From Crassaminicella profunda (GTDB lineage Bacteria; Bacillota; Clostridia; Peptostreptococcales; Thermotaleaceae), in assembly GCF_019884785.1 (NCBI RefSeq), contig NZ_CP082326.1, positions 2,907,355 to 2,971,354 on the forward strand: a stretch of 64,000 nt of DNA. The letters run 5' to 3'. This document shows positions 1 through 9,286 of this stretch, in pieces; position 1 is the first letter of the stretch, and every line of letters begins with the position of its first letter. A program made the position numbers and the translations under genes. The notes below the pieces were generated by a model. That model was not told the origin of the DNA and made no database searches. It saw only the letters and a program-made list of their open reading frames with translations.

Positions 1-1858
1 TCCAATTATTCTTTGTTAAAGAATTTACAAAATTTCCACCTGTTATATTTACTGTAATAATTTCTCCATCTTCCCTTCCTTCTGTGATCTTTCCATCATC
101 TGTAATGATTATACTTTCTATATCATTATTCGCTGTTATAGTCATATTTTCTGTTGTTAATGAAGTATCTCCAGCTAATTGATTTGCATCTACAGTTATA
201 TTGAAATTTGTGATATTACTATCAAAATCCTTATGATCATAATCAAGAACTATCTTTGCGTGAGTATTATCTTCTTTTGTGATATTGCTAATAATTAATC
301 CTATTGGTGCATTATTTAAAGTAAACTTTTCTTCATCTAATATAGGTGCAAATACATCCCCTGAGAGGGTTAACGTTATGTTTTTTCCTTTTAGATTTTC
401 TTCTATTAAACCTTCATCTACTACTGCTGTTGCTTTTCTCTCAATAGTTGTAAAGCTTACTTGAGCTCCATAACTCATCCCTACTGCATTTTTAGCATAT
501 GCTCTTACATAATATGTAGTATTTTTAGTTAGTCCAGTAAGGTTTGTTGTAAAAGTTCCTGTACCAGCTCCTACGGCTACTTTTGTATCAGCTATAGTTG
601 GATTTGTATGAGTTGCATATACAACCCCTCTATCTACTACCTCTACTCCTCCATGATCTATAACATTTCCTCCTACTTTTGATGTTGTTGGAGTAATATC
701 TGTAGCAGTATCTGTAATCACTGTTGGTGAATTTGCTTTAACAACCTTTCTAATCCTGTAATTATAAGTATCTGCTGTATAAATATTTCCATCATTATCT
801 ACATCTATTCCATATGTACCATTAAACTTAGCTTCTGTTGCAGCCCCTCCATCTCCTGAATATCCATATTCACCATTTCCCGCTACTGTAGTAATAATGC
901 CACTCGTATCAACCTTTCTTATACGTCTTGCACCATTATCAGAAATATAAATATTCCCATTATGATCTACTGCTAAATCCAAAATAAAATTTAATTTAGC
1001 TCCTGTAGCAGCTTCTCCATCTCCTGAATATCCTACTTCACCAGTTCCTGCTACTGTAGTAATAATGCCACTCGTATTAACCTTTCTAATACGGCGATTT
1101 ATACTATCCGCTATATAAATAATATTCCCATCATTATCTACTGCCACTCCATATGGTCTATTCAATGTAGCTTCTGTAGCTAAACCATTATCTCCTAAAT
1201 CTCCATAGCTGCTCCCTTTTCCTGCTACTGTGCTTATTTTTCCATTTTTATCAATTTTTCTAATACGATGGTTAGATGAATCTGCTATATAAATATTACT
1301 ATGACTATCTACTGCTATTCCACTAGGACTGTTGAATTTGGCTTCTGTTGCATTTCCTCCATCTCCTAGATATCCGCTTTCACCAGTTCCTGCTATTGTA
1401 GTAATTATTCCACTCGTATTAATCTTTCTAATACAATTATTCCCTCTATCAGATATATAGACATTTCCATCATAATCTATAGCTACTGCATAAGGACTAT
1501 TTAATTTAGCTTCTGTTGCAAGTCCATTATCTCCTGAATATCCACTTTCACCAGTTCCTGCTACTGTAGTGATTATTCCACTCGTATTAACCTTTCTAAT
1601 ACAATTCGAATCTATATCAACAATGTAAATATTTCCATAACTATCTACTGCCACTCCAATAGGCTCATCTAATTTGGCAGCTGTAGCTAAACCCCCATCT
1701 CCTGAATATCCACTCCAACCCGTTCCTGCTACTGTATCAATAATACTCATACCTTCTGCATATGCAGTTGTATCTTCATTCATATAGAAGTTTGGTACAC
1801 CTCCTATCATTACTAATACAAGTAAAAATGTCATTGTTTTTTTCAATATTTTATACAT
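1..1858 (-). CDS. Secreted NHL-repeat protein with Ig/Fn3-like region (C-terminus beyond left edge)
   Basis: The reading frame starts at an ATG at 1858 behind a GGGAGG site and stays open to base 1, so the gene continues outside the window. A signal peptide of about 34 residues ends near TTAYAEG. About six tandem NHL-type units of roughly 56 residues follow (about residues 37-365), each with a core like VAGTGESGYSGDG and then a VD..GN.YI.D...N.IRK pattern; these should form a beta-propeller. After that comes an Fn3-like stretch (G..T.L..NTTYYVRAYA) and further beta-rich sequence of unknown family. It is probably an exported or surface protein; its ligand is unknown. Its promoter carries the same boxes as two SLH protein genes in this window. 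Confidence 0.85.
   Translation of the reverse strand, partial: MYKILKKTMTFLLVLVMIGGVPNFYMNEDTTAYAEGMSIIDTVAGTGWSGYSGDGGLATAAKLDEPIGVAVDSYGNIYIVDIDSNCIRKVNTSGIITTVAGTGESGYSGDNGLATEAKLNSPYAVAIDYDGNVYISDRGNNCIRKINTSGIITTIAGTGESGYLGDGGNATEAKFNSPSGIAVDSHSNIYIADSSNHRIRKIDKNGKISTVAGKGSSYGDLGDNGLATEATLNRPYGVAVDNDGNIIYIADSINRRIRKVNTSGIITTVAGTGEVGYSGDGEAATGAKLNFILDLAVDHNGNIYISDNGARRIRKVDTSGIITTVAGNGEYGYSGDGGAATEAKFNGTYGIDVDNDGNIYTADTYNYRIRKVVKANSPTVITDTATDITPTTSKVGGNVIDHGGVEVVDRGVVYATHTNPTIADTKVAVGAGTGTFTTNLTGLTKNTTYYVRAYAKNAVGMSYGAQVSFTTIERKATAVVDEGLIEENLKGKNITLTLSGDVFAPILDEEKFTLNNAPIGLIISNITKEDNTHAKIVLDYDHKDFDSNITNFNITVDANQLAGDTSLTTENMTITANNDIESIIITDDGKITEGREDGEIITVNITGGNFVNSLTKNNW
763..1750 (-). repeat. 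Tandem NHL-coding repeat array
   Basis: About six imperfect DNA repeats of roughly 160-170 bp lie inside the first gene. Each contains a variant of CCTGCTACTGTAGTAATAAT on the plus strand followed by ACTCGTATTAACCTTTCTAA. They encode the blades of the NHL propeller. The adjacent copies are similar enough that recombination between them could change blade number. Confidence 0.75.
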
Positions 1859-1928
1859 TCTTTTTCCTCCCTTTTGTTATTTATTTCTCTATCTGTCTAA
1901 AAAATAGGTTCATGTTTCTTTCTTGAAA

Positions 1929-1974
1929 ATCTTATCATAATTTACCATTTTCTAATCTAAAGAAATCTTAAAGA
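1929..1974 (-). promoter_or_regulatory. Surface-protein promoter, copy 1
   Basis: Read on the minus strand, two TCTTTA boxes are spaced 11 bp apart (complements at 1969-1974 and 1958-1963). A -10-like TAAGAT follows (1929-1934). The same arrangement, with identical spacing, precedes the genes starting at 7895 and 18673. Paired boxes one helical turn apart near -35 are typical of OmpR/PhoB-family activators; the regulator is inferred, not shown. Confidence 0.6.
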
Positions 1975-2000
1975 TTTTAAAACAAATGAAAATGTTCATA

Positions 2001-2031
2001 AAAAAACTAGACCCTAAAATAAATGGTCTAG
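2001..2031 (-). terminator. Rho-independent terminator after the 2079-2417 gene
   Basis: A perfect 7-bp inverted repeat (CTAGACC at 2007-2013 and GGTCTAG at 2025-2031) is followed on the minus strand by six T residues. Confidence 0.7.
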
Positions 2032-2078
2032 CATCTGAGTAATCTATATTTTCTCTTTTAAATAAAAAACATCGTTCA

Positions 2079-2417
2079 TTAATTCCAATAAGTCAGCTTC
2101 AAAAACATATTTGTTATTTTTATTTGCTCATTTAATTCTTCTTTTGTCAATATTCCATAATATGCTCCTTTAATCCCTCTTGATTCTAAACTCCATAAAA
2201 ATGATTTGAAATTAGGATAGAAATGAATAGAATTTTTCACAAAATAAATAAAATCTTCCAATTTTTTATAGTTAACAGTCTGTTCTCTTTTTTCTTTTTT
2301 GTACATATCTAAATTCACTAACAAGCTAAATGGTAACATAAGTTCATAACGGTAATGATCCTTTTCATTAAAATCTTTCATATAATTTAAATAACTTTCG
2401 CAAACTATTCTATACAT
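2079..2417 (-). CDS. Hypothetical protein, partner of the upstream nucleotidyltransferase-like gene
   Basis: This 112-residue protein has no family I recognise. It is rich in aromatic and charged residues and lacks a signal peptide or membrane segment, so it is probably cytoplasmic. It starts at an ATG with a good AAGGAGCGG site. Its start overlaps the end of the upstream gene by 8 bp, which indicates translational coupling, and a terminator follows. The pair could be a small two-gene module of toxin/antitoxin type, but only gene size, overlap and the partner's fold suggest that. Confidence 0.6.
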   Translation of the reverse strand: MYRIVCESYLNYMKDFNEKDHYRYELMLPFSLLVNLDMYKKEKREQTVNYKKLEDFIYFVKNSIHFYPNFKSFLWSLESRGIKGAYYGILTKEELNEQIKITNMFLKLTYWN

Positions 2418-2940
2418 GATACCGCTCCTTAAATAAATCTAATTTTTCTATAAATCCTTTCTTTTTTGAATCAAATAAATCATTTCTACCAAGGACCTCA
2501 TCTATAATCTGATTAATCAACATTTTATCTGCTTTTTCAATCAAAACATCTATATCCTCTAAATCCTTTTCTTCTAATCTTATAATTTTACTAACAATGA
2601 TATCTTCTATCGATAAAATATATATACTTAAATATTTAAATTGATTCAATTTAATTGCTCTTTCTTTATACTTAGGTGATATTAACGTACTATTGTATTC
2701 TAGCATATCGAAGTCTCTAAGATGTACAAATACTTTACCTAATTTTGCAGAATAGTTTAAATCTATAAAATCAAAGTCCCTTGTTGCTCGATCATTGTAT
2801 TCACCTAATATACATGCTGACCCTCCCAAAAAATATATATTAAAAGATTCTACATGAAATAATTGAGCTACTTTTTCCATCTCATATATTCGTTCTTCTA
2901 ATTCTTTTCTTATTTGCATTCGTATCACCATTACTTTCAT
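2410..2940 (-). CDS. Nucleotidyltransferase-like protein (DUF6036-like)
   Basis: This 176-residue protein carries FLGGSACILG near residues 33-42 and then RATRDFDFIDL. That order, a glycine/serine loop followed by a D-x-D motif, is the signature of small nucleotidyltransferase-fold proteins such as DUF6036 and AbiEii-like families. The C-terminal half is helical and charged. No strong ribosome binding site is visible; the ATG at 2940 gives the longest form, and an ATG at 2919 is an alternative. It overlaps the downstream 112-residue gene by 8 bp. The substrate is unknown; a role as half of a toxin/antitoxin pair is possible but unproven. Confidence 0.65.
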   Translation of the reverse strand: MKVMVIRMQIRKELEERIYEMEKVAQLFHVESFNIYFLGGSACILGEYNDRATRDFDFIDLNYSAKLGKVFVHLRDFDMLEYNSTLISPKYKERAIKLNQFKYLSIYILSIEDIIVSKIIRLEEKDLEDIDVLIEKADKMLINQIIDEVLGRNDLFDSKKKGFIEKLDLFKERYHV

Positions 2941-3251
2941 TTTATGAGTCTGATATAATTATATTCTAACACACATGCAAACAAATATCCTAAAAAAATA
3001 ATCTTCTTTACACCGTCACTTCTTGGTGAAAACATCTTATGATATTTTTATAATTATACATCATTTTATATCAATTTGACCTATCTTAAAAATTTTAAAA
3101 ATAGTGAATTTACACATCCCTAAATTACTGAAAAAACGCTAGATTATGAAGAAACAATAATCTAGCGTTTAAATGATATAATTTTATATTCGGTTTTCAT
3201 AAAAATACATAACCAAATAACGGAACTGACAGACGCATCTTTAATATATCT
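2941..3251. other. Intergenic region, 311 bp
   Basis: Apart from the terminator at 3131-3168 I see no gene, RNA or repeat here. The sequence is very AT-rich. Confidence 0.5.
3131..3168 (-). terminator. Terminator after the 1547-aa SLH protein gene
   Basis: A perfect 13-bp stem (3135-3147 pairing with 3156-3168, core AACGCTAGATTAT) has an 8-nt loop and is followed on the minus strand by six T residues. Confidence 0.85.
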
Positions 3252-6200
3252 TTAAATTTCACCTCTTGCCTTTAATAAACTATAAATTAGTATTGCCGCT
3301 TCTCCTCTCAATGTTTCACTAGTAGGGGCAAATATTTCTTTACTTCTTCCTCGTACAAATTTTAGATGTTTTGCTGTATATACATCTTTCTTCGCCCAAT
3401 CTGCTATTTGATTGTTATCTTTGAATTTCTTTATAGTATCTATATCTACTTTTACATCTTCAATGTTTTTATAGGCTCTAACTACCATAGCTGTCATTTC
3501 TTGTCTTGTTACGATTCTATTTGGTTCATACTTTGTATCACTTACTCCTGATACAATTCCAGCACTTCTTGCAGATGCAATATAGGGTGCATACCAATCA
3601 TTTATCTTTATGTCTTCAAATCCTGTTTCTTTTGTTCCTATTTCAAGATTTAGCATCTTAGTGATCAAAGTAGCAAATTCTGCTCTTGTGATTCCCATAT
3701 TTGGTCTAAACTTTCCTTCTTCATCTCCACTGATCATCTGTCTTGATGCTAATATTTCTATTGTTTCTTTTGCCCAGTGTCCATCTAAGTCTGTAAATTT
3801 CTTGTTGTATTCCATGATGGTTATTTTTGCTGCTTTCTTTATCGTTACTGCTATTTCATTCTTTTCTTTGTCTACAATACCACCTAGACTTTTCCACTCT
3901 TTGATTTTCTCATTGTATTTGTATACAGCTATATGATCTTCGTTGATTACTTCATCTTCATCGTATTTGATTTTTAGTAATCCTTCTTTATTTTCTTTTA
4001 ATGTTATTTCGTATATTTTTCCTCTAATATGCATATCCTTGTCTTTTGGTTCTAATAAATGTGAAGATCCATCTTTTATTTTTGTATTCTCTTTTCCTTT
4101 AATAATTGTTATATTTTCTATAGATTGATCACTTTCTTTACTACTATTCTTACTTGATGAATGATTTTTTGAAGAACTGCTTTCTGAGTCATTGTTGCTA
4201 TTATATATTTCAATTATAATACTATTGATTTCTTTTTCTAATGCATCATAATTTTCATACCCTTTACTTGGTCTATTGTCTATGATTTTTTTTGCTGTCT
4301 CTTCTTTTTGAATTTGCTTAAATGCATTATATTTTTCTTTTTCTTTAAAATTCATATCTTCATCTTCTAGGATATTTAGTACTTCTTTTATAGTGATATC
4401 TTTGTCATTAATAAGCTTTGTTAACATTTCTCTTTTTTCTTCTGGTGTTAGCGTCATTACTGAGTATATGCTTAAGTGGTTTGTCAAAATCTTGATTGAA
4501 CCATTTTCATAGCTACCCCTTACATATTCCCATTCCTTTGTAGCTGGGTTATAGTAATAAGCCATCAATGCTGTATTTTGATTTACTTTTCCTATTAGGA
4601 TTCTAAGTGTTATGTCTTCTTTTGATGCAAAGTTTTTGATTTCTTCTTCTTTTAATGTATGTCCTTCTTTATCTTCTTCTATTACCTTCATTTTGAAGTC
4701 AAATACTTTGTTTTCATATATTTCCATAGAAGCATTTGCATTTTTAACTGCTTCTACCATTTCTTTATTGTTTTCATCTTTAGTATCTACATTTTCACAT
4801 ACTAGCTCAAGTCTTGAATTACTTCCCATTAAACTTGTATCTATTGCTTTCATAGGTACTTTTATGGCTGTGTTGTTTGTTTCAAATATTAAATCAACCT
4901 CATCTTTTTTTGCTTTTTCTACTTCTTTTTTACTGATACTTACCTTTACATCGTTTGTTGTTGTTACTTCTTTTTCTACCTTAATAGTTATATCTTTTTT
5001 ATTTTGTTCCTTTGCCGTATCTATTGCATCTTCTATTTTTTTATCTTCTATTTTTTCTTCATCATCTGCTTTTATCGTAGTATCTTTTGATGTTTCTTTT
5101 TCTATTACTTTGATAGTCCTTGTTATTTCCGCTTTATTTCCTGAACGATCCTTTACTATATAAGTTAAAATATATGTTCCTACTTTATCTGTATTGACTA
5201 ATCCTGTTACTTCTACGTTGCCCGTTAAATCTTTATCTATATTATCTGTTACTATGTAACCTTGTTCTATATATGGATTTCCTTGTTCTATCGTGATTAT
5301 ATTCTCTCCTTTTAGTTTTATTATAGGAGGAATATTATCTACTTTTTCTGGTTTTGTTGGATCTAATGGATAAGGATCTTTAGTATCTTCTATGCCATCA
5401 TTATCATCATCTAAATCTAGCGCATCATCTTTTCCATCTTTATCTGTATCTCTTCCTGAATTCGTTGGATCTAGTGGATACTTATCTTCTTCGTTTGGAA
5501 CACCATCATTATCTTCATCTGATTTACTAAAGATATAAATTGTTTTTGTTACTTCATCGCTAACATTCCCAAAATCATCTGTTATTTTTGCTTTTATAGT
5601 TGTTTGTCCTTTTTTAATTATAGTAAATGGTTTTTCATATACTTTAAAGTCTTCATTATCTATCTTATAGTATACATTTGCATAAACTGAATCTTGAACA
5701 GTATCTTTAAATTCTGTTATTAAAGTTATTGTATAATCTTCACTACTATAATCTGTATCTGGGTCTGTTTTAATCGTTAAGAATGTATCTAAATCTTTAT
5801 TAATAGACACTGATGTATCTACAGTATCACTTTCATTTCCTGCTTTGTCTATTGTCTTTGCAAAAACTTTTGTTATTCCTTCTTGAGAAATGGTAAATGG
5901 TTTCTCATATGTTTTCCATTTCGAATAAACTTCTCCATATACTGTTTTGTATACAGTTCTTTCTATTCCCGATTCAAAATCTTCTCCTGAAATGAGTGTA
6001 ATCATATAATCATCATTGTATAAATCTTTGTCTGGATTTCTTTTAATTGTTGGTTCACCTGGTTTTTTTGTATCTAATAAGATTTTATCACTAATAGCTT
6101 CTGTTTCATTTCCTAATCTATCTTTGAATTGAATATAGATAGTCTTAGTTCCCTCTTCATCCCTTAAAGTAAGCTCTTTTGTTTCTTTATACGATTCCCA

Positions 6201-7895
6201 AGATAATCCTTCAAAAATCTCACTCTGACTAATCATCATTTTTTCTGCTTCCGCTGCATGGATGGTTAGATGAATTTTTCTTTTATTTGTATAATCACCT
6301 TCATCTATACTCATCCTTGTCCCTGTCGGTCCTTGAGTATCTAAAATAATACTATCACTTATGACTGCTGTTTCATTCCCTACTTCATCTTTGAATTTAA
6401 TGTATATTGTTTTTGTTCCATCTCCATCACTTAACGTAAATTCTTTGCTTGTTGCATATTCTTCCCAGGTTGCTCCCGTGAAGCTACTATCTTCACTGAT
6501 CATCATTTGTGCTACATGAGTTGCTGATAGTTTTAATGTGATATTCTTTGTTGCTATATGTGTAGCCCCTTCATTGATGCCTATGCTATCTGCCGTAGGA
6601 GTTGGTCTTATATCTTCATTTTGAAGCTGTTTTTGATAAAATCCAACGATCTTTCCATTTGTATCTACACTATAGACCTGCATGTATCGATCTATTGCTA
6701 CTCCCTTTATAACATCATCACCAGATGTATAATTATCTATTAAATACGCTCCACTAACTGGTACACGATCACCCTCTCTTGGTGTAGATACAGTGGTATC
6801 CGTAATATTCACTATAAATTTTGCTGCTGCACTTTCTGTTATAGATGCCTTAGTTGAACCCACAGAAGTTCCTAGAGCTACTGTCACTGTTAATTCAGGT
6901 ACAGGAGGTATTTTTAGGACTTTTATAGTATATTCCTCATTTTTTTGTGCTGGTAAGCCATACTGATCGAGTATTTCTCCTTCAACCTTTAGTTTATCCC
7001 CATCAATTAAAGGATCCTCATCAGCTAAAAGGCTCTCTCCACGATATACATCCATCGTTCCACCATCCATAAGAATAATATTTGACTTCAATTTCCCAAC
7101 AGTAGTTTTTTCAGTAATTTTCTTAGAATTTGATTGAACTAATGTTGTATCATAGTCAATATTATATTGAACAGAATATATGAGATGGTCATAAGTTAAT
7201 ATGATAACATACTCCTTTGTCCCAGCTGTTCCAGTTACAGCTAGAATATCTTTGTTTTGTAGTAAGTCTTCGTCTGCTTTTGGATCCCCATCCTTATTTC
7301 TAACAACCCAAGTAGCTTCAGGAGCTTTAACAAGATAAGCTTTTAATTCTTTAACTGTTGTCAATGGTGTAATTTCCTTGCGATTATCGTTGAAAATATC
7401 ATCATCTGATTTTATTGCATCAACCCATTTAAAAAGTTCTTTGTCCATAATCTGACTTATATCTAATTCCTCAGAAGTTACCTCATTAGAAATAGGTTCT
7501 TTTAAAATAATATTGTATACATCATAAGCAGTAGGTGTATAAATACTGTCTTTACAAACCCATAACCGGTCACAGTGTTCACTTTTATCTTCTGTATAGG
7601 TAAGAGTGTCATCATTATTTTTGATGGTACCATAGCAATCTTTCACACACCATTTAGCATTAGGATCTTTATTAAGATGTTCTAATAATTCCCCTACAGT
7701 TGTTACATCTTTAAACAATTTAAATTCCCCTGATTCAATAACGGAGTTATCATCTTGTTTTATCGTTACTTTTAAAGCATTCCCTATGGATGCTACGTCT
7801 GTAGATACCTCTACCGCAAAGGCTGTATTTGGCAATGCTGTTCCTATCATTAGCATAATTAATAATAATGATAGGAGTCTTTTCATTGATACCAT
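3252..7895 (-). CDS. Large SLH-anchored surface protein with Ig-like, calcium-binding TSP3 and DUF5011 domains
   Basis: The 1547-residue protein starts at an ATG with GGAG 9 nt upstream. A signal peptide ends near NTAFA (about residue 28). Three related units with a TTVGEL/TTVKEL/TTVGKL motif occupy about residues 40-330. Ig-like units with GTKTIYI.FKD..GNET follow, then two with TYEKPFTI. A thrombospondin type 3 stretch (about 792-848) has DxDxDG calcium loops and two YPLDPT motifs. A DUF5011 Ig-like domain (GTYILTYIVKDRSGN) lies at about 853-927. A Ser-rich linker leads to three SLH domains (about 1362-1547), which attach such proteins non-covalently to cell-wall polymers. It is probably a structural or adhesive surface protein; I see no enzyme motif. 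Confidence 0.9.
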   Translation of the reverse strand: MVSMKRLLSLLLIMLMIGTALPNTAFAVEVSTDVASIGNALKVTIKQDDNSVIESGEFKLFKDVTTVGELLEHLNKDPNAKWCVKDCYGTIKNNDDTLTYTEDKSEHCDRLWVCKDSIYTPTAYDVYNIILKEPISNEVTSEELDISQIMDKELFKWVDAIKSDDDIFNDNRKEITPLTTVKELKAYLVKAPEATWVVRNKDGDPKADEDLLQNKDILAVTGTAGTKEYVIILTYDHLIYSVQYNIDYDTTLVQSNSKKITEKTTVGKLKSNIILMDGGTMDVYRGESLLADEDPLIDGDKLKVEGEILDQYGLPAQKNEEYTIKVLKIPPVPELTVTVALGTSVGSTKASITESAAAKFIVNITDTTVSTPREGDRVPVSGAYLIDNYTSGDDVIKGVAIDRYMQVYSVDTNGKIVGFYQKQLQNEDIRPTPTADSIGINEGATHIATKNITLKLSATHVAQMMISEDSSFTGATWEEYATSKEFTLSDGDGTKTIYIKFKDEVGNETAVISDSIILDTQGPTGTRMSIDEGDYTNKRKIHLTIHAAEAEKMMISQSEIFEGLSWESYKETKELTLRDEEGTKTIYIQFKDRLGNETEAISDKILLDTKKPGEPTIKRNPDKDLYNDDYMITLISGEDFESGIERTVYKTVYGEVYSKWKTYEKPFTISQEGITKVFAKTIDKAGNESDTVDTSVSINKDLDTFLTIKTDPDTDYSSEDYTITLITEFKDTVQDSVYANVYYKIDNEDFKVYEKPFTIIKKGQTTIKAKITDDFGNVSDEVTKTIYIFSKSDEDNDGVPNEEDKYPLDPTNSGRDTDKDGKDDALDLDDDNDGIEDTKDPYPLDPTKPEKVDNIPPIIKLKGENIITIEQGNPYIEQGYIVTDNIDKDLTGNVEVTGLVNTDKVGTYILTYIVKDRSGNKAEITRTIKVIEKETSKDTTIKADDEEKIEDKKIEDAIDTAKEQNKKDITIKVEKEVTTTNDVKVSISKKEVEKAKKDEVDLIFETNNTAIKVPMKAIDTSLMGSNSRLELVCENVDTKDENNKEMVEAVKNANASMEIYENKVFDFKMKVIEEDKEGHTLKEEEIKNFASKEDITLRILIGKVNQNTALMAYYYNPATKEWEYVRGSYENGSIKILTNHLSIYSVMTLTPEEKREMLTKLINDKDITIKEVLNILEDEDMNFKEKEKYNAFKQIQKEETAKKIIDNRPSKGYENYDALEKEINSIIIEIYNSNNDSESSSSKNHSSSKNSSKESDQSIENITIIKGKENTKIKDGSSHLLEPKDKDMHIRGKIYEITLKENKEGLLKIKYDEDEVINEDHIAVYKYNEKIKEWKSLGGIVDKEKNEIAVTIKKAAKITIMEYNKKFTDLDGHWAKETIEILASRQMISGDEEGKFRPNMGITRAEFATLITKMLNLEIGTKETGFEDIKINDWYAPYIASARSAGIVSGVSDTKYEPNRIVTRQEMTAMVVRAYKNIEDVKVDIDTIKKFKDNNQIADWAKKDVYTAKHLKFVRGRSKEIFAPTSETLRGEAAILIYSLLKARGEI

Positions 7896-8013
7896 AACTT
7901 AAAACTCCTTTCATAACAAAATTGCATATTTAATCGACTAAAAAATACACTTGTCCCTCCCTTAATCTGTTAAATTAATATAAAAAAAATCATTTTACTT
8001 TTATATATTAGTA

Positions 8014-8059
8014 ATTTTATCATAATTTACCATATTCCAATTTAAAGAAATCTTAAAGA
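8014..8059 (-). promoter_or_regulatory. Surface-protein promoter, copy 2
   Basis: Two TCTTTA boxes read on the minus strand (complements 8054-8059 and 8043-8048) are 11 bp apart. A TAAAAT -10 box (8014-8019) sits at the same distance as in the other two copies. It drives the 1547-residue SLH protein gene. Confidence 0.65.
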
Positions 8060-8083
8060 TTTTTAAATAAACACTTTCATCTA

Positions 8084-8112
8084 TTGACTTTCTAAAAGTT
8101 ATATTGTATAAA
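8084..8112 (+). promoter_or_regulatory. Sigma-A type promoter of cysD
   Basis: TTGACT (8084-8089) and TATAAA (8107-8112) are separated by 17 bp. The predicted transcript would have a leader of about 130 nt that includes the repeated element at 8143-8193. Confidence 0.7.
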
Positions 8113-8142
8113 TGCAAATAATACAACTACAAAACCTTCTGA

Positions 8143-8193
8143 AGAGTTATAATTTAATTTAGAAAAGAAGAAGTATAAAAAAACTTTCATAAA
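8143..8193 (+). repeat. Leader element, copy A (cysD 5' leader)
   Basis: The element begins AGAGTTATAATTT and ends in a run matching AAAAAAACTTTCATAAA, with AAGAAG-like sequence between. The same blocks in the same order occur at 53751-53804. The function is unknown. The orientation given assumes it acts in the cysD leader. Confidence 0.5.
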
Positions 8194-8250
8194 ACAGCTA
8201 TATTATTACTTAAAGGAGAATTAATCATTTAACATTAGAGGAGGTATCCC

Positions 8251-9132
8251 ATGGATCACTTAACAAAACTTGAAAACAAATCTATTCACATACTACGTGA
8301 AGCCTATAGTCAATTTAACAATTTATGCATGCTTTGGAGCATTGGTAAAGATAGTACAGTTATGTTGTGGCTTGCAAGGAAAGCTTTTTTTGGACATATT
8401 CCTTTCCCACTTGTTCACGTAGATACACATTATAAAATTCCTGAAATGATTACTTATAGAGATCGGTTAGCCAAGGAATATAAACTTGATATGATCTATA
8501 GTGAAAATAGTCACGCTCTTAAAGAAAAAAATACCTTTCCAGATGGAAATGTAACTAGACTCGCATGTTGTAAAAATCTAAAAACAGAAGCCCTTCACAA
8601 TGCATTAAATGGTACTTTTACTAGATATAGGATGAATCATGATACAGGTAAATATGAAATTGATAAAAATAAAGAACCATTTACTGGTGTAATCGTTGGA
8701 GTTCGTTCTGATGAGGAAGGTAGTCGTTCTAAAGAAAGATATTTTTCTCCAAGAGATAAAAATAACGACTGGGATGTAGGTGATCAACCTCCAGAATTTT
8801 GGAATCAATACAAAACTGATTTTAAACCTGGCACCCATGTTCGCATTCATCCTCTTTTAGATTGGACAGAGCTAAATATTTGGGAGTATATAGAAAAAGA
8901 AAATATTCCTACTGTTTCTCTTTATTACAATAAAGGAGATGGTAAGCGTTATCGTTCTCTTGGGTGTGCTCCTTGTACAAGCCCTATTGATTCTGAAGCA
9001 AGAAATGTGAAAGAAATTATAGAAGAGTTAAAAACAGGTAGACTATCAAATATTGCCGAACGATCTGGAAGAGCACAAGATAAAGAAGATGGCGGTGGAT
9101 TAGAAGCATTACGACGTAATGGATACATGTAG
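8251..9132 (+). CDS. cysD: Sulfate adenylyltransferase subunit 2 (CysD)
   Basis: The 293-residue protein is the ATP-binding subunit that, with CysN, makes adenosine 5'-phosphosulfate (APS) from ATP and sulfate in the cytoplasm. A PP-loop variant, [12 protein letters not shown], is at about residues 31-42; most CysD proteins have [32 protein letters not shown] and the C-terminal [11 protein letters not shown] fit the family, as does the length. The ATG follows AGGAGGTATCCC. The next gene, 154 bp on, encodes its GTPase partner fused to APS kinase. No PAPS reductase or sulfite reductase gene is nearby. Confidence 0.92.
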   Translation: MDHLTKLENKSIHILREAYSQFNNLCMLWSIGKDSTVMLWLARKAFFGHIPFPLVHVDTHYKIPEMITYRDRLAKEYKLDMIYSENSHALKEKNTFPDGNVTRLACCKNLKTEALHNALNGTFTRYRMNHDTGKYEIDKNKEPFTGVIVGVRSDEEGSRSKERYFSPRDKNNDWDVGDQPPEFWNQYKTDFKPGTHVRIHPLLDWTELNIWEYIEKENIPTVSLYYNKGDGKRYRSLGCAPCTSPIDSEARNVKEIIEELKTGRLSNIAERSGRAQDKEDGGGLEALRRNGYM

Positions 9133-9286
9133 AAATAATTAATGATTAACATTTACTCATGGTAAATAAAATGATAAAAAATAGGACAAGTCTAATTGTT
9201 TACAAATAGATATCACTAAGATCATAAAACTACCTAATTTGAATACAAAAATAAATCAAAATATCTTTTGAAAGAAAGTGAGGAAC

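Larger units (their letters stand above)
7896..8250. other. Divergent intergenic region, 355 bp
   Basis: This stretch separates the large SLH protein gene (leftward) from cysD (rightward). It holds the leftward surface-protein promoter (8014-8059), the rightward cysD promoter (8084-8112) and a leader element that recurs near 53751. No other gene is visible. Confidence 0.6.

Noticed and set aside
763-1750. CRISPR-like array
   Set aside because: The repeats are long, imperfect, in frame and encode protein blades; there are no spacers of uniform length and no cas genes.
4612-5163. Long open frame on the plus strand across the SLH protein gene
   Set aside because: It lies wholly opposite a convincing surface-protein gene; its serine/phenylalanine-rich translation is the mirror of Lys/Glu/Asp-rich coding sequence.
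8143-8193. Resemblance of the leader element to the start of a T-box (AAGAAGAGTA-like)
   Set aside because: The AAGAAG sequence looks like T-box stem I, but no specifier loop, GGTGG antiterminator motif or terminator follows in the cysD leader or at 53751.
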